In this document: positions 1 through 6,817 of the stretch, piece by piece
Layout of the letters: each line of letters starts with the position of its first letter
Numbering within the stretch: position 1 is the first letter of the stretch
Translations under genes and position numbers: made by a program
Source of the DNA: Gallionella sp.
GTDB taxonomy: Bacteria; Pseudomonadota; Gammaproteobacteria; Burkholderiales; Gallionellaceae
Direction: 5' to 3'
DNA length: 64,000 nucleotides
NCBI GenBank assembly: GCA_023229845.1
Contig: JALNYK010000004.1
Location: 53,832 to 117,831 of the forward strand
Notes under the pieces: generated by a model
Told to the model about the DNA's origin: nothing
Database searches by the model: none
What the model saw: the letters and a program-made list of their open reading frames with translations, nothing else

Positions 1-91
1 CGCACCACTCGTCCCGCTTCTGTCATGCCACATGCCCCGGCCTAAACGCACCTGGCTGCAGGGCTGTCGGTGAGCGATGCCGGGAAGCAGG

Positions 92-180
92 TAAACCAGA
101 GAAGAAAGGAGCAGACCATGGAACAGCTCACCCCATCAACAACAGCAAACCGCGCCCCCCGCGAGCTCAACCAAAAAGCA
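92..180 (+). repeat. Duplicated gene leader, copy 1
   Basis: This stretch, from TAAACCAGAG through the start codon at 118 and the first codons, is closely repeated at 441-540. The repeat covers the ribosome-binding region and an N-terminal peptide with the pattern MEQ.xPSTT...APRE. The bodies of the two downstream proteins are unrelated by eye. Confidence 0.7.
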
Positions 181-435
181 GGAGGGGGAAACCTATTCAC
201 GGTCGATGATGCGATGTCTGACAGGTTCAGCGTTGGCACGACACCGAGAAGCCAGGCATATCGCAGAGGCTTTGAGGCGAAGCTCAGGCGTTTGCTGGAA
301 GGTAGTTGCCTTCCAGGAGATGTATATCAGCCAGGCACGCCGGAGGCGGATGCTTACTGGGCAGGCTGCGATCATGCTGCGGAATACGTGGAGTACCGGA
401 CAAACCGGATGGCCGGTGCCCAAATTTACGACTGA
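118..435 (+). CDS. Small hypothetical protein of the integrated element
   Basis: 105 residues, no family recognised. The start at 118 is chosen because AAAGGAG sits 8 bases upstream; an open frame also extends upstream to 70 without a good ribosome site. The first 15 or so residues (MEQLTPSTT, then APRE) match the start of the next gene, whereas the rest is soluble and charged, with YRRGFEAKLRRLLEG and a PEADAYWAGCDHA stretch that resembles small plasmid or phage proteins of unknown role. It leads a run of three same-strand small genes (118-1140). Real gene likely; function unknown. Confidence 0.55.
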   Translation: MEQLTPSTTANRAPRELNQKAGGGNLFTVDDAMSDRFSVGTTPRSQAYRRGFEAKLRRLLEGSCLPGDVYQPGTPEADAYWAGCDHAAEYVEYRTNRMAGAQIYD

Positions 436-440
436 GCGGG

Positions 441-540
441 TAAACCAGAGAGAGGATTGATCATGGAACAGCACAACCCATCAACAACACAAACCACGCC
501 CCCGTCGGTCGCGCCCCGCGAGACTCACCAAAGAGCAGAC
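441..540 (+). repeat. Duplicated gene leader, copy 2
   Basis: Second copy of the leader seen at 92-180, beginning TAAACCAGAGAGAGGA, then ATG at 463 and an N-terminal peptide MEQHNPSTT...APRE. Small indels separate the copies. Confidence 0.7.
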
Positions 541-762
541 ATTTCAAAAAACATTACTTTCCGCCTTGATCCATTTCGCGAGGATTACGAGATTCGAGAC
601 GGGCATGGCAAATGCAGGGGATTTATCTGGAAGCACGATGGGGAATGGGTATGCCGGGTGGACGAGCTTAACGCGCAATACTGCGATACGTTTCTTGATG
701 CCAAAGAACTGGTCATGGCACTAGTTAATGGCGCGAGGACTGAAACACCTCAACCGTTATGA
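463..762 (+). CDS. Small hypothetical protein with duplicated leader
   Basis: 99 residues from the ATG at 463, which has GAGAGAGG about 7 bases upstream; a TTG at 457 is an alternative start. The N-terminus copies that of the gene at 118. The remainder (FRLDPFREDYEIRDG, GFIWKHDGEWVCRVDE) reads like a small beta-rich domain. No family recognised. It follows the 118-435 gene by 27 bases and precedes the 775 gene by 12, so the three probably form one transcript. Confidence 0.5.
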   Translation: MEQHNPSTTQTTPPSVAPRETHQRADISKNITFRLDPFREDYEIRDGHGKCRGFIWKHDGEWVCRVDELNAQYCDTFLDAKELVMALVNGARTETPQPL

Positions 763-774
763 AAAGAGAACGAA

Positions 775-1140
775 ATGGTGGAAGAATCGAAGAGGCTTGA
801 GCCAGGTGAAGAACGTGCGCTGCACGCCATTAACCATTTCATCAGTTGTCTCAAGGTACATCTGGTGAATGGCACAGCCCACAACGAGCATGTGCGAGAA
901 GCCCTGATTGAGCTCTCAATTTTGCTGGGCAATATTCCTTATTGGATTGCAGAGGGGCGCGGGAAGGATTTCCATGATTTAATTCTGTCCAATCTACAGG
1001 CCGCAGAACCAGCACTCGGATTGATCGCGGTCGACGATTACCCTGAGCCCCCAGAAGGGGAGGATTTGAGCCAAGTGTTATTGATCGAGCCGGATGAATA
1101 CCCGATACCCGTCGGGGTTTTTAATCGGCGTTCCGAGTAA
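775..1140 (+). CDS. Hypothetical protein, acidic
   Basis: 121 residues, not recognised. The N-terminal half is predicted helical (EERALHAINHFISCLKVHL, REALIELSILLGNIPYWIAEG). The C-terminal third is acidic and proline-rich (DDYPEPPEGEDLSQ). The start ATG at 775 has a purine-rich AAAAGAGAACGAA tract upstream. Last gene of the small cluster at the left edge; followed by a GC-rich hairpin. Confidence 0.5.
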   Translation: MVEESKRLEPGEERALHAINHFISCLKVHLVNGTAHNEHVREALIELSILLGNIPYWIAEGRGKDFHDLILSNLQAAEPALGLIAVDDYPEPPEGEDLSQVLLIEPDEYPIPVGVFNRRSE

Positions 1141-1172
1141 AGCACGCACAAATAGCCTTACCCACCTCCCGA

Positions 1173-1197
1173 CCGGCCCCCACCTAGAAGGGGCCGG
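1173..1197. other. GC-rich hairpin in a gene-free stretch (1141-1314)
   Basis: CCGGCCCC (1173-1180) and GGGGCCGG (1190-1197) form a perfect 8-bp stem with a 9-base loop. A second short hairpin, GCCC-TTGC-GGGC, follows near 1225. There is no T-run, so it is not a classical terminator. It could separate the left small-gene cluster from the TerY-P module. I see nothing else in 1141-1286. Confidence 0.4.
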
Positions 1198-1286
1198 GCC
1201 TAACTCGCCGCCATCGCGGCTCGCCCTTGCGGGCGGGACGTGGATAAGGCAGAAATCTCATCAAAATTTCCCTCGGCATCCATAGC

Positions 1287-1300
1287 CCAAAGCTGACGTT
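1287..1300 (+). repeat. Left arm of 14-bp inverted repeat around the TerY-P module
   Basis: CCAAAGCTGACGTT here is the exact reverse complement of AACGTCAGCTTTGG at 4957-4970. The two arms enclose the four genes 1315-4880 and little else. Confidence 0.65.
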
Positions 1301-1314
1301 TCTGATTGGACTGA

Positions 1315-1506
1315 ATGATGTCCGCTATTGAGTCCAGAACGAACGGACTATCTATATATTTCGGGATATGGCAGCGGCATGGTCATTCTGGTAAAGTCCC
1401 TCAGCAATTTATTGCGGTTGTGTTTGATGGAACGACAATGTGCCCGCCCTTAACTTTTCATAGCGCTGAAAAAGCAATACGCAAACACCAAACGGAGAAA
1501 TCGTAA
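1315..1506 (+). CDS. Small hypothetical protein coupled to the vWA gene
   Basis: 63 residues, not recognised; ATG ATG start at 1315. Its stop codon TAA (1504-1506) overlaps the ATG of the vWA gene by one base (TAATG), which suggests translational coupling and supports its being real. Part of the sequence (FIAVVFDGTTMCPPLTFHSAEKA) looks like a short beta-alpha unit. It lies inside the inverted repeats, so it may be a fourth member of the module. Ribosome site is weak. Confidence 0.4.
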   Translation: MMSAIESRTNGLSIYFGIWQRHGHSGKVPQQFIAVVFDGTTMCPPLTFHSAEKAIRKHQTEKS

Positions 1507-2165
1507 TGACTGAGCAAATTTCCTTCGGAACCACTGAGTTTGCCGACAACCCGGAACCGCGTTGCCCTTGCCTGTTGCTGTTGGATGTGTCCGGCTCGAT
1601 GCAGGGGCAACCGATTGCCGAACTGAATGCTGGCTTGACCACCTTCAAAGACGAACTGGCGGCAGATACCTTGGCGATGAAGCGTGTAGAAATCGGGATC
1701 GTGACCTTCGGGCCGGTGCAGATTGCTTTGCCGTTCCAAGGGGCAGCGGCGTTCTATCCGCCCGTCCTAACCTCCCAAGGAGACACCCCAATGGGTGCGG
1801 CGATCAAACAGGGTTTGGACATGGTTCGTCAGCGCAAGGATGAATACCGCACCAACGGGATTGCCTACTATCGCCCGTGGGTTTTCCTGATTACCGATGG
1901 CGGTCCGACCGATGAATGGCAGTCGGCTGCTGCCGCCGTGCGAGAAGGTGAAGCATCAAAGTCGTTTGCTTTCTTCGCGATTGGAGTCCAAGGAGCCAAC
2001 ATGGATACCTTGCAGCAGATTAGCGTGCGGGAACCGTTGCGGCTGGATGGTTTGCGGTTTCGGGATCTGTTCAGTTGGTTGTCGAGTTCTTTGCGCTCGG
2101 TATCGCGGTCAACGCCGGGCACCGAAGTACCCTTGCAGTCGCCGCAAGGCTGGGCTTCTGTGTGA
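1506..2165 (+). CDS. yegL: vWA-domain protein of the TerY/YegL type
   Basis: 219 residues forming one von Willebrand A domain. The metal-ion-dependent adhesion site is intact: DVSGS near residue 28, TPMG near 97 (the Thr), and ITDGGPTD near 130. Family members bind a divalent metal and are thought to act as scaffold or substrate of the partner kinase. The stop codon overlaps the GTG start of the phosphatase gene (GTGA), and the kinase follows 7 bases after that, giving the order vWA-PP2C-kinase. That order and the protein lengths match what I recall for E. coli yegL-yegK-yegI and for the TerY-P triad listed among antiphage systems. The function in defence is inferred from family and from its place on a mobile element. 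Confidence 0.85.
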   Translation: MTEQISFGTTEFADNPEPRCPCLLLLDVSGSMQGQPIAELNAGLTTFKDELAADTLAMKRVEIGIVTFGPVQIALPFQGAAAFYPPVLTSQGDTPMGAAIKQGLDMVRQRKDEYRTNGIAYYRPWVFLITDGGPTDEWQSAAAAVREGEASKSFAFFAIGVQGANMDTLQQISVREPLRLDGLRFRDLFSWLSSSLRSVSRSTPGTEVPLQSPQGWASV

Positions 2166-2923
2166 CGTGGCGAGTAGTGGCCGCCTCGGCGGTCGGAACA
2201 TCTCACACCGTCACCGGCACGGGTTGCCAAGATAGTTGCCTCGCGCAAGTTGAAACCGATCCGGCTAAACCGCCCCTTCTAACTATCTTTGTCGCGGATG
2301 GGGCCGGTAGTGCCCTCCACGGCGGGGCTGGTGCGGAATTAGCGATTGAAGCCGCTACGGCTTTTGTTGGCCAACACTATGCCCGGTCGGAATTTGCCCT
2401 CAATGACCACTGGGCGGTGGAATGTATCCAAGCTGTACGGGCCAAAATCTATGCAGCGGCGAATCAGCAGGGTACTCAGGCCCGTGATTTCGCCTGCACC
2501 TTCTTAGGCGTGGTTGCATCCCCCTTCGCTACGCTCCTAATGCAGATTGGCGACGGAGGGATTGTGGTTGATGTTGGCAATGGGCTGGAAGTGCCCATTA
2601 CCCCGATGGCAGGGGAATATGCCAATATGACCAACTTCGTAACCGACGAAAACGCCATTGATGTTCTAGCGGTGGCGACCTTGCCCGCCCGGCCCGAGAA
2701 AGTCGCAGTCTTCTCCGATGGCATCCAGCGGTTGGCACTGAATATGGCCACCAACAGCGCCCATGCGCCATTTTTTACCCCGTTTTTTATGGTCTTGGAG
2801 ACGGCCACGGCGGCGCAAGAGGATCACCTGCAAGCCGAACTGGCGCGGTTCTTGAACAGTCCGGCCGTGAACGAGCGTACCGACGACGACAAGACCTTAG
2901 CCCTCGCTCACTGGGTCGGGTAA
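2162..2923 (+). CDS. yegK: PP2C-family protein phosphatase of the TerY-P triad
   Basis: 253 residues from the GTG at 2162, which overlaps the vWA stop as GTGA. An open frame runs further upstream, but this start places the typical opening WRVVAASAVGTSH at residue 3. PP2C motifs are present: DGAGS (metal-binding Asp), LMQIGDGGIVV, AVFSDGIQRL and a late DDKTLAL Asp. The predicted reaction is Mn/Mg-dependent removal of phosphate from Ser/Thr, presumably opposing the kinase encoded next. Cytosolic, with no signal or membrane segment. Confidence 0.85.
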   Translation: MTWRVVAASAVGTSHTVTGTGCQDSCLAQVETDPAKPPLLTIFVADGAGSALHGGAGAELAIEAATAFVGQHYARSEFALNDHWAVECIQAVRAKIYAAANQQGTQARDFACTFLGVVASPFATLLMQIGDGGIVVDVGNGLEVPITPMAGEYANMTNFVTDENAIDVLAVATLPARPEKVAVFSDGIQRLALNMATNSAHAPFFTPFFMVLETATAAQEDHLQAELARFLNSPAVNERTDDDKTLALAHWVG

Positions 2924-2930
2924 TTGCGCC

Positions 2931-4880
2931 ATGACGAAAACTTTCGTCACTAGCGCTGGTAAGACCATCGAGATTGGGCGGGAACTCGGCAAAGGGGGGG
3001 AGGGTTCCGTCTACGAGGTACCAGCGAACCATCATTGGGTTGCGAAGTTATACAACGCGCACCACCAACCGGATGCGACGAAGCAAGCCAAATTGCGCTT
3101 CATGGCGACCACGGCCGATACGGAACTCCTGAGTTACGCGGCATGGCCCCAAGAAACCCTGCACAAGACGGCCAACGGGCCGGTTGTCGGGTTCCTCATG
3201 CCCAAGATCAGTGGCCGGGTGCCGATCCATATGCTGTATAGCCCCGCCCATCGCCGGCAAGACTATCCCCAAGCCGCGTGGGATTTCCTGCTCTTTGCCG
3301 CTCGCAACACGGCGGCGGCATTTGCGGCAATCCACCACCATGGCCATGTGCTGGGTGACGTCAACCAAGGCAATGTTTTGGTCGGTGCCGATAGTAAGGT
3401 GGTCCTAATTGATACCGACTCTTTTCAGATCAATGCCAATGGCACCGCGCACCTGTGCAAAGTTGGCGTGGCGCACTTCACCTCGCCCGAACTGCAAGGG
3501 GTCGCGTCATTTGATCGGGTGCCGCGCACCATTAATCACGACAACTTTGGCCTGGCGCTGTTGATCTTCCATCTGCTGTTTGGTGGGCGGCATCCCTACT
3601 CGGGTGTGCCACTTCGGTCCGATGCGGGCGAAGCCTTGGAAAAAGACATTGAAGCCTTTCGCTATGCCTATGCCTCCGATGGACAGCGGCGCGGCTTTAA
3701 CCCCCCACCCAAATCTATTCCGATCTCCATTGTTCCCGACCCCATCCAAGCCATGTTCACCTTGGCATTTACGGAAAATGGTGCGAGGGGAAGCCGCCCC
3801 ACGGCCCAACAATGGGTAACCGCTTTAGACGGTTTACGGGGGCAATTGAAGCGTTGTGCGACAACACCAATGCATGTCTATCCCGGTCACCTTGACCGGT
3901 GTCCGTGGTGCGCATTGGAAGATCATGGGGTCATCTACTTTCTTGATGTCCAAGCGGGGCGGGCCTCAACCGGAACTGTCGGCTTTGTTTTGGCGAGGGT
4001 CTGGGCGGCGATTGAAGCCGTGCCACCACCGCCTACAATCCCCATTCCGAACATTGCCGCCATTGCGGTTACGCCGACCCCGTTACCACCAGGCATCACG
4101 CAAGAAGGAACCATTATGTTCTGGCGGATTGTGACCGTCGGTATCGCTTTGTGGCTCTTTGCCGTTATCCCTGGGGCATGGTTCTTCGTGCTGATTGGGG
4201 CTTGGTGGGCATGGGCGGCGGTGGGTGATTTAGGCGGAGATGAACGCAAAGCTGAACGCGCTAAACGCCAAGCGGCCCGCGACGCGGCCCAGCAGGCATA
4301 CGATCAAATCGTTGGCCGGATCCGCCAAGAGGTCAGCCCGGAAGTATTCGCCAAGAAAAAGCAAGAGCTGGTCCGGCTTCGCGACGAATATCAACAGTTG
4401 CCCGAACGCGAGAAATCCGAAATCGCTAACCTCCATGCCACGGCGGAAGCCCGGCAGAAACACCAATTTTTAGAGCGCCACTTCCTTGATGCTGCTGCCA
4501 TTTCCGGGGTCGGGCCAGCCAAGAAAGCCGCCTTGAGGTCGTTCGGGATTGAAACCGCAGCGGATGTTACTTGGAACAAAGTCATTTCCGTGAAAGGCTT
4601 TGGCGAAGTCTTAACGCGGGCTGTAGTAGATTGGCGAAAAGCCTGTGAACGTCGGTTTGTCTTCAATTCCAATCTTGCGGTAACCGAAGCCGATAAGAAC
4701 GCTGTGCGGGCCAAGATTGCGACCCGTAAGCGCATGCTAGAAATCACCCTCAACGCGGGGGCTGCGGAACTACAACGCTTACGCCAAGATATGATCAGCA
4801 AAGCAAATGCATTAAGTCCTACATTGCAGGCGGACAGCCAAAAATTGGCCCAAACACAGGCTGATCTAAATGATATTTAG
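2931..4880 (+). CDS. yegI: Membrane Ser/Thr protein kinase with C-terminal helix-hairpin-helix (YegI-like)
   Basis: 649 residues. The kinase domain covers about 15-300: glycine loop GKGGEGSVYE, Lys39 in VAKLY, catalytic Asp143 in GDVNQGNVLV (the HRD His is not conserved) and a DTDSF metal loop. A CPWC pair near 323-326 follows. Two or three hydrophobic stretches lie at about 400-440. After a charged coiled region, a helix-hairpin-helix pair sits at about 515-575 (ISGVGPAKKAALRSFGI and VKGFGEVL), a DNA-binding fold. It follows the phosphatase by 7 bases without a clear ribosome site, so translation is probably coupled. A membrane kinase with a DNA-binding tail suggests sensing of DNA or membrane damage, but that is inference. 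Confidence 0.85.
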   Translation: MTKTFVTSAGKTIEIGRELGKGGEGSVYEVPANHHWVAKLYNAHHQPDATKQAKLRFMATTADTELLSYAAWPQETLHKTANGPVVGFLMPKISGRVPIHMLYSPAHRRQDYPQAAWDFLLFAARNTAAAFAAIHHHGHVLGDVNQGNVLVGADSKVVLIDTDSFQINANGTAHLCKVGVAHFTSPELQGVASFDRVPRTINHDNFGLALLIFHLLFGGRHPYSGVPLRSDAGEALEKDIEAFRYAYASDGQRRGFNPPPKSIPISIVPDPIQAMFTLAFTENGARGSRPTAQQWVTALDGLRGQLKRCATTPMHVYPGHLDRCPWCALEDHGVIYFLDVQAGRASTGTVGFVLARVWAAIEAVPPPPTIPIPNIAAIAVTPTPLPPGITQEGTIMFWRIVTVGIALWLFAVIPGAWFFVLIGAWWAWAAVGDLGGDERKAERAKRQAARDAAQQAYDQIVGRIRQEVSPEVFAKKKQELVRLRDEYQQLPEREKSEIANLHATAEARQKHQFLERHFLDAAAISGVGPAKKAALRSFGIETAADVTWNKVISVKGFGEVLTRAVVDWRKACERRFVFNSNLAVTEADKNAVRAKIATRKRMLEITLNAGAAELQRLRQDMISKANALSPTLQADSQKLAQTQADLNDI

Positions 4881-4956
4881 CTCCAACTGTCATCGGGAGC
4901 TTCTAACACTGCACTCTGGAGGGGCGCTGCTTGTGGCCCCCTGAGCTTTAAGGTTG

Positions 4957-4970
4957 AACGTCAGCTTTGG
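4957..4970 (-). repeat. Right arm of 14-bp inverted repeat around the TerY-P module
   Basis: AACGTCAGCTTTGG, the exact reverse complement of 1287-1300, lies 77 bases after the kinase stop codon. Confidence 0.65.
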
Positions 4971-5059
4971 TTTACGGAAGTAATACTGCGCATTTCAGAA
5001 ACGGCTGCTTTGGTTAAGGGTTGTCGGATGTCAGTCTGGACTACTGCACATTATCTTTC

Positions 5060-5089
5060 GTTTGAAAAATCCGTCAAAATTTTTCAAAC
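5060..5089. promoter_or_regulatory. 11-bp A/T-rich perfect inverted repeat (in gene-free 4881-5229)
   Basis: GTTTGAAAAAT (5060-5070) and ATTTTTCAAAC (5079-5089) are perfectly inverted around CCGTCAAA. It lies about 140 bases before the small gene at 5230, and an isolated TTGACG follows near 5200. It resembles an operator for a dimeric repressor. The rest of 4881-5229 shows only a short GGGGC/GCCCC hairpin near 4920-4943. Confidence 0.4.
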
Positions 5090-5229
5090 ATTTCCCATGC
5101 TGTTCAATTCGACTCAGCGAGCTGTCAGGCCTTTTCATTTAATGCTTTATAAATTCATCTAATACGGCAAATTCGCATGAATTAATGCCCTTAAAATTCT
5201 TGACGACATTTTCAATTGGAGGGAGCAAA

Positions 5230-5466
5230 ATGACGATAATTGATTTGGTTTCTCTCCAACATCATTTGCGGTCACTGCATTTCAGGGCACGGTTACACTT
5301 AGGGCGAAGGGACAAGCAGGGAATTGTCATACATCCGCTAGCGGATTCTGCCAATTCACACCGACCGCCAAGGGCTATTGTTCGGCGCTTACGCTTCTCA
5401 CAATTCGGTTCATGCTTGCGCCTGCGGCGAGCTGTCGATGCCAAGCAGTGCAAAGAAGTCTTTTAA
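5230..5466 (+). CDS. Possible small basic protein
   Basis: 78 residues. The ATG at 5230 is preceded by a strong GGAGGGAG ribosome site, the main reason to list it. The sequence is rich in Arg and His and has no recognisable domain. It lies 15 bases ahead of the better-supported gene at 5482. It may be a decayed gene or a short leader frame. Confidence 0.3.
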   Translation: MTIIDLVSLQHHLRSLHFRARLHLGRRDKQGIVIHPLADSANSHRPPRAIVRRLRFSQFGSCLRLRRAVDAKQCKEVF

Positions 5467-5481
5467 CGATGAAGGGATGTT

Positions 5482-5967
5482 ATGCATAACACAGGAGTAG
5501 GCCCCTATCCTATGCATCGGGACATTGAAGGCTGCACCTTGCTGACGGTGCATGAGCGATTGCATCATAAAAATGTAATCGCCAAGAGCCGAGCTAACGA
5601 TGCATTAAAAATGGCAAGTAAAATTTACAACGAATCCAAGGATCAGACGCGCCTCATTGAAACAATTATGTTGCTTTTGGCGGATGTGCCGCATGATCCA
5701 CTTTTGTCTGCGAAGCCAGAAAATATAGCGTCAGTTTTGGGACTTTGCTCACTAGGCATCTTAATGCATCACGATTCGACGGGAATGCAGGCTAGGGAGA
5801 TCGCAGAACGTGGTGAAGGGGTAATGATTCTCCGTATTTCAGGAGGGCTTGATGCGCCAAAGTGGAACATAGAGTTGTTTAATACGTGGGCTGAGTATGA
5901 AGATTTCCTGCGCCCATTACTTGAAACAAGTAATTTTGTAGCAGGAAAGAGCAGCACGTTGTTGTAA
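5482..5967 (+). CDS. Hypothetical protein
   Basis: 161 residues, no family recognised. An AAGGGA ribosome site lies just upstream of the ATG. The sequence looks soluble and largely helical (RANDALKMASKIYNESKDQ, ETIMLLLADVPHD) with an aromatic C-terminal third (WNIELFNTWAEYEDFLRPL). Base composition is more A/T-rich than the flanking chromosome, as elsewhere in the element. It converges on the - strand gene ending at 6020. Confidence 0.55.
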   Translation: MHNTGVGPYPMHRDIEGCTLLTVHERLHHKNVIAKSRANDALKMASKIYNESKDQTRLIETIMLLLADVPHDPLLSAKPENIASVLGLCSLGILMHHDSTGMQAREIAERGEGVMILRISGGLDAPKWNIELFNTWAEYEDFLRPLLETSNFVAGKSSTLL

Positions 5968-6019
5968 GTACATAGCCCCCGATCAGCATGAGGCTCCCTG
6001 TGGGAGCCGGAATTGCCCA

Positions 6020-6448
6020 TCAAAGTTTTTGCACGTACCAATCGCGGCCATCCAGCTCTCCGCTTGTGCGAGGGTCTCTGGCGAGCCAGCCTTTAGACAT
6101 ATATTCCGAGACCACCTGGTTATAGCGCCGTGTTCGATTTTCACGGGCGTAACGCTGACGAACACTCGCCAGTGGCTGGCCGGTGAGCCTGGCTATCTCT
6201 TGGCAGGCATCGTCCAGTGCGCGTGAGGCGCTGGCCGCTGCACAGTAGCCCTCGTTTTTGGCGTGTGCAACATCGCTGAGCTGCAGATGCATTTCGGCGA
6301 GCTGGTTATTCTTGGTCTTGAGGGCCAGCCCCATGCGGTTGGCAAACGCGACGTCTTCGCTCATTTCGCGAGTCTCCTGTCGTATGGCTGCTGCTTCGCT
6401 CAAGTTGCGAGCGATAGCGATGTCTTCCAAGTCATGGGGCGTGAGCAT
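6020..6448 (-). CDS. Hypothetical protein of the mobilisation region
   Basis: 142 residues. AAGGAG lies 7 bases before the ATG at 6448. The protein is mainly helical and charged (SEAAAIRQETREMSEDVAFANR), and its C-terminus contains a possible DNA-binding segment (EIARLTGQPLASVRQRYAREN). It is the last gene of a leftward series that starts with the DotA/TraY gene and includes the relaxase. No family assigned. Confidence 0.55.
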   Translation of the reverse strand: MLTPHDLEDIAIARNLSEAAAIRQETREMSEDVAFANRMGLALKTKNNQLAEMHLQLSDVAHAKNEGYCAAASASRALDDACQEIARLTGQPLASVRQRYARENRTRRYNQVVSEYMSKGWLARDPRTSGELDGRDWYVQKL

Positions 6449-6457
6449 ATCGACTCC

Positions 6458-6802
6458 TTAGCCATTTACATTGAATAAATCCTTCGGGTAACGCTTAATC
6501 CACATCAGAGGGCCAATCAGGGAACCTTCAGCAAATGTCCGTGACACCCACGTGGTCCAAATATAAAGGATTGCGAGCAAAATAGAAAATCGCAGTAGCC
6601 AGTCGGCCTCCGGCATTTCCAGATTGGCGATACCAATCACAGCAAAAATTATTGAGAATGCGAAAGAGGAGCGTCGCCACACACGCATAAAGGCTAAATG
6701 AAATTTCCTTTCTTCTTCGTTCCAATCGGCGAGGCGAGAGTCTATTTGATCAAGATGGTTACTCAATTTGGAAATCATGAGACTGGTGCACTTGCTTGTC
6801 AT
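6458..6802 (-). CDS. Small membrane protein next to relaxase
   Basis: 114 residues with two adjacent hydrophobic segments (about 46-62 and 70-88: SFAFSIIFAVIGIANLEM, LLRFSILLAILYIWTTWVS) and a short cytosolic N-terminal helix. A good AAGGAG lies before the ATG at 6802. It sits 15 bases after the relaxase stop and 9 before the next gene, so it is probably co-transcribed. Unrecognised; an entry-exclusion or transfer accessory role would be a guess. Confidence 0.5.
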   Translation of the reverse strand: MTSKCTSLMISKLSNHLDQIDSRLADWNEEERKFHLAFMRVWRRSSFAFSIIFAVIGIANLEMPEADWLLRFSILLAILYIWTTWVSRTFAEGSLIGPLMWIKRYPKDLFNVNG

Positions 6803-6817
6803 GGCTTTTTCTCCTTG

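Noticed and set aside
1325..5041. AGTCCAGA (about 1330) and TCTGGACT (about 5034) as further inverted-repeat arms of the TerY-P module
   Set aside because: Their order relative to the 14-bp arms is wrong for nested inverted repeats; an 8-base match is expected by chance.
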